Assembly: GCA_030627905.1 (NCBI GenBank)
Contig: DAOVRZ010000123.1
Location: 1 to 16,089, forward strand
Source: JAGMES01 sp023128035
Lineage (GTDB): Bacteria > Bacillota > Halanaerobiia > DY22613
DNA: 16,089 bases
Direction of reading: 5' to 3'
Made by a program: the position numbers and the translations under genes. Each line of letters opens with the position of its first letter. Positions within the stretch are counted from its first letter, which is position 1. Below the pieces are notes generated by a model. That model worked only from the letters and a program-made list of their open reading frames with translations, did no database searches and was not told the DNA's origin. Positions 6,650 through 12,369 of the stretch are shown here, in pieces.

Positions 6650-8283
6650 TGAATGAAAAAGCAAAAACAAATTTTGTAAAAGGAGCTGCGGTTTTAACTG
6701 TGGCGGGTATTATTTCTAGATTTATTGGATTGATTTATCGAATTCCTCTTACCAGATTGATTGGTGCTGAAGGGGTCGGATTATATCAGATGGCATATCC
6801 TATTTATACTATTTTATTGGTTATTTCTATTTCAGGAATACCTGTAGCTTTAGCAAAACTGGTTTCAGAAAAAATCGCTTTGGGTCAGTGGCAGGATGCC
6901 TATAGAACATTTAGAATAGCTCGTAGATTAAGTATGTTGATTGGGGGACTTTTCTCAATTGCTCTTTTTATAGGAGCTAGACTTTTTGTAGATATATTTG
7001 GTCTTGATCCCAGAGGGTATTACACGGTGGTTGCTATATCGCCAGCGATTTTTGTTGTTTCGATAATGGCGTCATATCGTGGCTTCTTTCAGGGAATGCA
7101 GAATATGGTACCTACTGCATATTCACAGGTATTAGAACAGGTTACGAGAATGATTATAATGCTTGGACTAGCTTATGTTCTATTGCCTTATGGGATAGAA
7201 ATTTCTGCTGCTGGTGCAACTTTTAGTGCAACTACGGGAGCAATTGTAGGGTATCTGGTTTTGATTTGGATTTATTTTAAGGATAAGAAAGAGCGTACAC
7301 TTGCTTATGCAATAGACCTAAAACAAGGAAGTTCGACAAATGAACCAGTATTAGAGGTAGTGAAACGTATTGCTTCATATGCGATTCCTGTAACTTTTGG
7401 AGCACTTGTTGTACCATTGATGAGTATGGTTGATTTGATCTTTGTTCCGCAAAGACTTCAGGTTATTGGTTTTACTGTGCAAGAGGCGACGGCATTATAT
7501 GGAGAGCTTACAGGAGTGGCTTTAGTTTTGGTGCATTTTCCAGGGATAATCACAACTTCTTTGCAAATTAGTTTAATTCCGTCGATATCTACTGCTTTTA
7601 CCCTAGGGCAAACAGAGATTATTAAACATCGGACAAGCATAGCTTTACGGTATGCTTTAATGGTTGGTTTGCCTTCGGCAGTGGGCCTTTTTATTTTAGC
7701 TGAACCTTTGTGCAGCATCATCTTTGATGTTCCAACAGCTGCAGTACCTTTGCGTGTATTGGCATGGGGAATTATCTTTATTGCTCTACAGCAGAGTTCG
7801 TCAGGAATCTTACAGGGTGTAGGGAAAGTTAAAATACCAGCAAGAAATTTATTAATAGGTGCCATTGTGAATGCATTTATCAATTATACTTTAACTGCTA
7901 TACCTCAGTTTGGAATTAAAGGAGCAGCATTTGGTACAGTTATGGGCTTTGGTACAGCAGCAATTTTAAATTTAATTTCTTTACGGAAAGCGGTACATTT
8001 CCCAATCAAGCTTAAGGAAATGTTATTAGGACCAGCTTTTGCTGCAGGAATAATGGGAGTTATTGTTTTCTATAGTTATCACGGACTGTATATTATATTT
8101 AAATCTTTTTTAACTTATGGAGTTGATCTTTTGGCAATGAGTATTTCTGTATTTATTGGAATGATAGCCTTTTTTATTTTGCTTCTTTTGATCGGGGTCA
8201 TAAAAGAAGAAGATTTGAGTTTAATACCAGGGATGAGGCGTTTGATCAGCCCATTGAAGTGGATGAGATTACTTAAGTCATAG
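6649..8283 (+). CDS. SpoVB/YabM-like polysaccharide or lipid-linked precursor flippase (MOP superfamily)
   Basis: The 544-aa protein is hydrophobic throughout, with about 14 membrane segments. It begins with the family signature KGAAVLTVAGIISRFIGLIYRIPL and GAEGVGLYQMAYP (residues about 11-50), typical of SpoVB and related Wzx/MurJ-type flippases. SpoVB-group proteins move lipid-linked sugar precursors across the membrane and SpoVB itself is needed for spore cortex. The position after spoVT and before mazG matches B. subtilis yabM rather than spoVB, so a precise name is withheld. The ATG at 6649 overlaps the stop of a possible leader ORF. mazG follows about 30 nt after the stop, so both are probably one transcript. 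The upstream region holds several inverted repeats that may regulate it. Confidence 0.92.
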   Translation: MNEKAKTNFVKGAAVLTVAGIISRFIGLIYRIPLTRLIGAEGVGLYQMAYPIYTILLVISISGIPVALAKLVSEKIALGQWQDAYRTFRIARRLSMLIGGLFSIALFIGARLFVDIFGLDPRGYYTVVAISPAIFVVSIMASYRGFFQGMQNMVPTAYSQVLEQVTRMIIMLGLAYVLLPYGIEISAAGATFSATTGAIVGYLVLIWIYFKDKKERTLAYAIDLKQGSSTNEPVLEVVKRIASYAIPVTFGALVVPLMSMVDLIFVPQRLQVIGFTVQEATALYGELTGVALVLVHFPGIITTSLQISLIPSISTAFTLGQTEIIKHRTSIALRYALMVGLPSAVGLFILAEPLCSIIFDVPTAAVPLRVLAWGIIFIALQQSSSGILQGVGKVKIPARNLLIGAIVNAFINYTLTAIPQFGIKGAAFGTVMGFGTAAILNLISLRKAVHFPIKLKEMLLGPAFAAGIMGVIVFYSYHGLYIIFKSFLTYGVDLLAMSISVFIGMIAFFILLLLIGVIKEEDLSLIPGMRRLISPLKWMRLLKS

Positions 8284-8313
8284 AGTTTGTCAGTAAAGGA
8301 AGGAGTATTAGAG

Positions 8314-9165
8314 ATGGAAAAAAGAGTTAAAGAGGAATTTTGGAATGAGTTGAGTGAGAAAGAACAGAACCAGTTATATCAAATTTCACGACTTCTTAAG
8401 ATTATGAACCGTTTAAGGAAACCAGAAGGTTGTCCTTGGGATCGAAAACAAACCCATGCTAGTTTGAAGCCATTTTTACTGGAGGAAACATATGAAGTTT
8501 TGGAACAATTAGAAAAAGAAAATCTTGTAGGAATTAAAGAAGAATTAGGGGATCTTTTGTTACAGGTAGTTTTTCATGCTCAGATTGCTGAAGAAGAAGA
8601 TCATTTTAGCATGGAAGATGTAGCAAAAGGTATTAGTGATAAGTTAGTTCGCCGCCATCCCCACGTCTTTAGTGATATTAATGTTGAAAATGCAGATCAA
8701 GTGTTGGTAAATTGGGAGAAGATTAAAACACAAGAGAAGAAAGAGGCTGGTATTATAACTGAAACGAGTTCACTTTTAGATCAGGTTAACAAGCACCAAC
8801 CTGCTTTGATGGAAGCTCAGAAATTGCAAGCTAAAGCAGCTAAAGTTGGGTTTGACTGGGATGATATTCAAGGACCATTAACTAAGATAAAAGAGGAATT
8901 AGAAGAACTGCTCATTGCTTTAAAAGAAAATGAGCAAAATGCTATTCAAGAAGAGATTGGTGATTTGCTTTTTGCTGTGGTAAATGTTACTCGGTTTACT
9001 GGTTCTAATGGTGAGCTGGCCTTGCGAGGAACAAATAATAAATTTCGAAGACGATTTCGGGAAATAGAGAAAAAAGTAATGGCTACTGGTCATAGAATGG
9101 AGGATCTAACTTTACAGGAGTTGGATAAATTTTGGGATGAAGCTAAAGTTGAGGAAAGAAAATAG
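8314..9165 (+). CDS. mazG: Nucleoside triphosphate pyrophosphohydrolase MazG
   Basis: The protein is 283 aa from the ATG at 8314, chosen because AAGGAAGGAG sits 9 nt upstream; an in-frame TTG at 8287 would add nine unlikely residues. It has two MazG domains. The first has GCPWDRKQTHASLKPFLLEE and the metal-binding set E57, E58, E61, E77, D80 (EETYE then EELGD). The second has KEELEELLIAL followed by EEIGDLLFAVV. It hydrolyses (d)NTPs to monophosphates and pyrophosphate, cleaning damaged or unwanted nucleotides. Size and architecture match E. coli MazG (263 aa). B. subtilis YabN, at the same locus, has an extra N-terminal tetrapyrrole-methylase-like domain that is absent here. It is co-transcribed with the flippase gene and ends in a strong terminator. 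Confidence 0.95.
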   Translation: MEKRVKEEFWNELSEKEQNQLYQISRLLKIMNRLRKPEGCPWDRKQTHASLKPFLLEETYEVLEQLEKENLVGIKEELGDLLLQVVFHAQIAEEEDHFSMEDVAKGISDKLVRRHPHVFSDINVENADQVLVNWEKIKTQEKKEAGIITETSSLLDQVNKHQPALMEAQKLQAKAAKVGFDWDDIQGPLTKIKEELEELLIALKENEQNAIQEEIGDLLFAVVNVTRFTGSNGELALRGTNNKFRRRFREIEKKVMATGHRMEDLTLQELDKFWDEAKVEERK

Positions 9166-9180
9166 TATAAAGATTTAGTG

Positions 9181-9217
9181 AAAAAAGGTGTAAGCGGTAT
9201 TGCTAACACCTTTTTTT
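9181..9217 (+). terminator. Intrinsic terminator after mazG
   Basis: AAAAAAGGTGT (9181-9191) pairs with ACACCTTTTTT (9206-9216). An inner AGC/GCT pairing closes a 6-nt loop, and a 7-T run forms the right arm end. It ends the flippase-mazG unit. From here to 9285 I see nothing else but AT-rich spacer. Confidence 0.85.
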
Positions 9218-9285
9218 GTTTGATCTTTTCCGAGCACAGTATATATATGCTTTTTTACCATCAAAATAAAAAACATGAAATAAAA

Positions 9286-9314
9286 GAAGGATAAAAAGAT
9301 TTTGGGTAGAATAT
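9286..9314 (+). promoter_or_regulatory. Sigma-H-type promoter of the first protease gene
   Basis: GAAGGATAA (9286-9294) fits the sigma-H -35 consensus RnAGGAwWW. After 11 bp, GTAGAATAT (9306-9314) fits the -10 RnnGAATww. Every constrained position matches. The same arrangement recurs before two further copies. Transcription would begin near 9320, about 145 nt before the start codon. Confidence 0.65.
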
Positions 9315-9348
9315 ATAAATACATAAACGTTACAAGTATAATACATTT

Positions 9349-9359
9349 AGAAGGAGGGG
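9349..9359 (+). promoter_or_regulatory. 5'-proximal GGAGG motif in leader (STAB-SD-like)
   Basis: AGAAGGAGGGG lies about 30 nt after the predicted transcription start and over 100 nt before the protease ATG, too far to start that gene. It resembles the 5' stabilising Shine-Dalgarno of Bacillus thuringiensis cry transcripts. A 7-codon ORF at 9376-9399 follows a second G-rich run but is not conserved in the other leaders. Confidence 0.4.
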
Positions 9360-9463
9360 ATTAAGGGGGTAAAAAATGAGGATAATGGAAAATGAGTAGT
9401 TGTGTATGTGAAGTAGTCTTTTGAGAGGAAAATTTGGAGGAGAAAAAAAGGAGGAGTTAAGAG

Positions 9464-11443
9464 ATGAGTAGAAAGTTTAGACGGAATGTTGGATTGGTTT
9501 TAACATTGGCAGTGTTGGCTTTCATGTTGTTATCAGTAACAGCATTTGCTGCAAAAGAAGTTCATTTAAAAGGTAAAACAGATAAATTACCTTATGGTCT
9601 TACAAAGAAAGATTATCAGCCTAATGAGGAAGGCCCTTACGTAATCGTTTGTGATGGTCCAATTGATCCAGAAATGAAGAACCTAATGATTGATGAAGGT
9701 GCAAATTTAGTAGAATATATTCCTGAATTTTCATTTTTAGCTTTAATGACTCCAGAAGAAGCTACAAATGTGGAAGCACTTTCATTTGTAGAAGGTGTAA
9801 TGATTTATCAACCTGCTTATAAAGTTGATCCATCTTTAAAAGATATGTTTGGTAACATCAAAGCTTATGATGAAGTAACAGTTAATATCCTTACTTTTGA
9901 TGAAGATGTAACTGTATTAGACAATGCGATTGCTAATGCTCATGGTAAAAAATTAGGTCAAGCTAAAGGTCATGCAGTTGTAAAAATGCATAGCAATCAA
10001 TTAGCAACTTTTGCTAATATGAATGAAGTTAAGTTTATTGAAAGAAAAGTAGATTTTGTTCTATTTAATGATGTTGCTGACGGAATCATGGACGTAGATG
10101 ATATTTGGAATTTAGGTTATGAAGGAACTGGTCAGGTAGTAGGTATCGCTGATACTGGTTTAGATTCTGGTAAAAATGATAGCACTATGCACTTAGACTT
10201 CCAAGGTCGTATTGATGCTCTTATTGCTTTAGGCCGCACTAGACCAAAAGCACTTGCTGATGACCCAGATGGGCATGGTACTCATGTTGCAGGTTCAGTT
10301 TTAGGTGATGGTGCAAGAAGTAATGGTCAAATTAGAGGCATGGCTCCTGCAGCACACGTAGTATTTCAATCCGTATTGGACAAGCGTGGGGGCTTAGGTG
10401 GTCTTCCAACTGATTTACATACTCTCTTTAGTCAATCATGGGACGCTGGTGCAAGAATTCATACAAATTCTTGGGGCGCTGCTTTAAATGGTGCTTATAC
10501 TACAGATTCCGCTAATCTTGATGACTATGTATGGAACAATGATATGATCATTCTCGTTGCAGCAGGTAATGAGGGTGCAGATGCTGACTGGAATTATCCA
10601 ATTTACAACACAATTGGTTCTCCAGCTTCTGCTAAGAACTGTATTACTGTAGGTGCTAGTGAGAACTATCGTCCTGACATGTGGGTAACAGTTATCGGTC
10701 ATATTAGTGATAATATTGATGAAATAGTGGCATTCTCTAGCCGTGGTACTACAGCTGATGGCCGTATTAAGCCTGATGTCGTAGCTCCAGGTACTTTCAT
10801 TCTTTCAACTAAGTCATCTTTAGCTCCAGTCGAAAATTACTGGGAGCCTTACAATGATTATTATGCATACATGGGTGGTACTTCAATGTCTACTCCATTA
10901 ACTGCTGGTGCAGTAGCAGTTGCTCGTGAATATATGCAAACTGAATGGAATCATACTCCATCTCCAGCGATGATGAAAGCTGCTATTATCAATGGTGCAA
11001 CTGACATGGGCTTTGGTGTACCAAGTAATGATCAAGGTTGGGGTCGTGTAAGCTTGATTGACTCTTTAGCTTCTAAAGAATATAATTATGAAGATGAAAC
11101 TTATAGCTTGAACACTGGTCAAACTCAATCGTTCACTTATACAGTTGCATCTCAAAATACTCCATTAAGAGTATCTTTAGTTTGGTCTGACTACCCAGGT
11201 TCCACCACTGCTTCAGTAGCTTTGGTTAATGACTTGGATCTTAAGATAACTTCACCATCTGGCACTGTATATTATGGTAATGATTTCATAACTCCATTTA
11301 ATAGTGCATATGATCGTTTGAATAACGTTGAGAATGTTTGGATCGATACTCCAGAAACTGGTATTTACACTGTTGAAATTATTGGTTATAACGTACCACA
11401 AGGTCCTCAACCATTTGCTTTATTCTTATCCGCTGATTTTTAA
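9464..11443 (+). CDS. Secreted subtilisin-family serine protease, KP-43 type (copy 1)
   Basis: The 659-aa preproprotein has a Sec signal peptide (1 to about 30, ending SVTAFAA) and a propeptide of about 170 aa. The mature part probably begins near N202 (FNDVADG). The S8 catalytic residues are D230 (GIADTGLDSG), H271 (DGHGTHVAG) and S474 (GGTSMSTP), with oxyanion Asn N369 (AAGNEG). Blocks such as RIHTNSWGAALNGAYTTDS, KPDVVAPGTFILSTKSSLAP and QGWGRVSL closely follow Bacillus KP-43 protease, and the C-terminal jelly-roll-like domain (about 540-659, with LVNDLDLKITSPSG and GPQPFALF) is that of KP-43. It should degrade extracellular protein. The start has AAAGGAGGAG about 8 nt upstream. A sigma-H-type promoter precedes it and a strong terminator follows. 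It lacks the Ig and PPC domains found in copy 3. Confidence 0.95.
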   Translation: MSRKFRRNVGLVLTLAVLAFMLLSVTAFAAKEVHLKGKTDKLPYGLTKKDYQPNEEGPYVIVCDGPIDPEMKNLMIDEGANLVEYIPEFSFLALMTPEEATNVEALSFVEGVMIYQPAYKVDPSLKDMFGNIKAYDEVTVNILTFDEDVTVLDNAIANAHGKKLGQAKGHAVVKMHSNQLATFANMNEVKFIERKVDFVLFNDVADGIMDVDDIWNLGYEGTGQVVGIADTGLDSGKNDSTMHLDFQGRIDALIALGRTRPKALADDPDGHGTHVAGSVLGDGARSNGQIRGMAPAAHVVFQSVLDKRGGLGGLPTDLHTLFSQSWDAGARIHTNSWGAALNGAYTTDSANLDDYVWNNDMIILVAAGNEGADADWNYPIYNTIGSPASAKNCITVGASENYRPDMWVTVIGHISDNIDEIVAFSSRGTTADGRIKPDVVAPGTFILSTKSSLAPVENYWEPYNDYYAYMGGTSMSTPLTAGAVAVAREYMQTEWNHTPSPAMMKAAIINGATDMGFGVPSNDQGWGRVSLIDSLASKEYNYEDETYSLNTGQTQSFTYTVASQNTPLRVSLVWSDYPGSTTASVALVNDLDLKITSPSGTVYYGNDFITPFNSAYDRLNNVENVWIDTPETGIYTVEIIGYNVPQGPQPFALFLSADF

Positions 11444-11456
11444 TAGGATTTGTGTT

Positions 11457-11497
11457 AAAAAAAGAAGTGTTGGCAATAGAGCCAACACTTCTTTTTT
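11457..11497 (+). terminator. Intrinsic terminator after protease copy 1
   Basis: AAAGAAGTGTTGGC (11461-11474) pairs perfectly with GCCAACACTTCTTT (11481-11494) around AATAGA. It extends with A's on the left and T's on the right. Only about 10 nt separate it from the start of the pseudogene, so the pseudogene has no room for a promoter. Confidence 0.92.
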
Positions 11498-11506
11498 GTT
11501 TATGAG

Positions 11507-12038
11507 ATGAGTAGAAAGTTTAGACGTAATGTTGGATTAGTTTTGACATTGGCAGTATTGGCATTTATGTTGTTCTCAGTATCAGCATTTGCTACAAGTG
11601 AAGTTTATTTAAAAGGTTTTGCTAAAGATAACAAATTACCTTATGGTCTTACAAAGAAAGCTTATCAGTTTGGTGTAGAAGGTCCATATAATACAGCATA
11701 CGATCGTTTAAACAATGTAGAGAATGTTTGGATTAGTAATTGTTGATAATCCTGTATCAATAGTTAATACAACTGATACTTTTAGTGATAATGTAAGATC
11801 AGGTCAATTAGATGAGTTTACTATTAATGTAACTGGTACAGGTACTATTGATTTGTCTATGAATACTAGTTCTTGCACAATCAAACTTTATAATCCAGCT
11901 GGAACAAATGTAGCTACTGGAACATCTTCAATCACTTATAATGCTACTGTTACAGGTAACTATAAGATTATTGTAACTACAACTTCACGTCAAAGAGTAT
12001 ATTATACTTTGACAGCTACTTATCCAGTAATTCAATAA
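11507..12038 (+). pseudogene. Deleted KP-43-type protease pseudogene (copy 2)
   Basis: The first 60 codons encode the same signal peptide and propeptide start (KDNKLPYGLTKKAYQ...GVEGPY). The sequence then jumps to the end of the protease domain (NTAYDRLNNVENVWIS), and after a second jump and frameshift to the C-terminal PPC domain (from 11745, DNPVSIVNTTDTFS). Relative to the 843-aa copy, the first deletion removes 1629 bp, in frame, between two GTCCATATA repeats. The second removes about 374 bp at GTAA and breaks the frame, giving a stop at 11744-11746. All catalytic residues are lost. The usual promoter and leader are also missing. The 3' part is nearly identical to the end of the 843-aa copy, so the decay is recent or the end has been homogenised. 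It ends at its original TAA with its own terminator. Confidence 0.9.
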
Positions 12039-12057
12039 TCAATAATTAATAAAAAAG

Positions 12058-12097
12058 AAAAAAAGAAGTGTTGGCAATATGCCAACACTTCTTTTTT
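12058..12097 (+). terminator. Intrinsic terminator after the pseudogene
   Basis: AAAAGAAGTGTTGGC (12061-12075) pairs perfectly with GCCAACACTTCTTTT (12081-12095) around AATAT, followed by more T's. The stem is the same as that after copy 1, differing only in the loop, which shows common origin. Confidence 0.92.
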
Positions 12098-12098
12098 A

Positions 12099-12192
12099 TT
12101 GCTAACAAGTCATCAATTGTAGAAAAAATTAAATAATAATAAAAATATTGTTTAAAATAAAAAAAGAAACGAAAAATTTTTAGTGTTAGCAA
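12099..12192. repeat. Spaced inverted repeat TTGCTAACA / TGTTAGCAA upstream of copy 3
   Basis: TTGCTAACA at 12099-12107 and its exact reverse complement at 12184-12192 flank 76 nt of very AT-rich DNA, upstream of the sigma-H-type promoter. This could be a long-range stem or paired binding sites. Copy 4 keeps only a partial version. Confidence 0.35.
12159..12173 (+). promoter_or_regulatory. Conserved upstream element AAAAAAAGAAACGAA (copy 3)
   Basis: The 15-mer lies about 40 bp upstream of the -35 box. The identical 15-mer occurs at 14966-14980 at nearly the same distance from the copy 4 promoter. It may be an A-tract UP-like element or an activator site, or simply shared ancestry. Confidence 0.4.
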
Positions 12193-12213
12193 AGGAAAAA
12201 AAAAGAATTCAAG

Positions 12214-12242
12214 GAAGGAACTAAGGAATAAAGGTAGAATAT
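12214..12242 (+). promoter_or_regulatory. Sigma-H-type promoter of protease copy 3
   Basis: GAAGGAACT (12214-12222) and GTAGAATAT (12234-12242) are separated by 11 bp, as in the other copies. One position of the -35 (C for A/T) departs from the consensus. The start point would be near 12249, about 120 nt before the ATG. Confidence 0.62.
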
Positions 12243-12280
12243 ATAACTATCATAACAAAACTCCAAAATGAATATGTATT

Positions 12281-12292
12281 GGAAGGAGGGGG
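12281..12292 (+). promoter_or_regulatory. 5'-proximal GGAGG motif in copy 3 leader (STAB-SD-like)
   Basis: GGAAGGAGGGGG lies about 32 nt after the predicted start and 78 nt before the protease ATG. No start codon follows at useful spacing, so it is not a normal ribosome binding site for a leader ORF. Confidence 0.4.
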
Positions 12293-12369
12293 TAGAGAAA
12301 ATTAGGGAAGTAGAAGTTAGGTGTAGAAGAGGATTTTTAATATTGTTAAAAAAGAGGAGGAGTTTCAAG

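Noticed and set aside
7458..7883. 141-aa antisense open frame within the SpoVB-like gene
   Set aside because: It lies wholly opposite a well-supported membrane protein, has no recognisable family and no SD. Other antisense frames (for example 1988-2218, 4601-4804, 5894-6106, 10484-10702) were rejected for the same reason.
8287..8313. TTG start of mazG
   Set aside because: It begins 4 nt after the flippase stop with no SD, while the ATG at 8314 has AAGGAAGGAG at good spacing and leaves the usual MazG length.
9337..9342. Vegetative -10 (TATAAT) before protease copy 1
   Set aside because: No -35 element lies 16-18 bp upstream and the motif is not kept before the other copies, in contrast to the AGGA/GAAT pair.
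9376..9399. 7-codon leader peptide before protease copy 1 (and a 13-codon one at 15098)
   Set aside because: No equivalent ORF exists before copy 3, the two sequences are unrelated, and the second has an SD only 1 nt from its ATG. The GGAGG itself is the conserved part.
9464..9553. Twin-arginine (Tat) signal in the proteases
   Set aside because: SRKFRRNVG does not fit the S/T-R-R-x-F-L-K pattern, and copy 4 has lost the second RR (SRKFNTY). An ordinary Sec signal explains all copies.
11507..12038. Two separate small genes (79 aa and 104 aa)
   Set aside because: Both are fragments of one deleted protease gene in different frames. The second has no ribosome binding site and starts inside the first.
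12268..12369. In-frame N-terminal extension of protease copy 3 from an ATG at 12268
   Set aside because: It would place 34 charged residues before a clear signal peptide. The stretch corresponds to the non-coding leader of the other copies, and the ATG at 12370 has its own strong SD and the shared start sequence.
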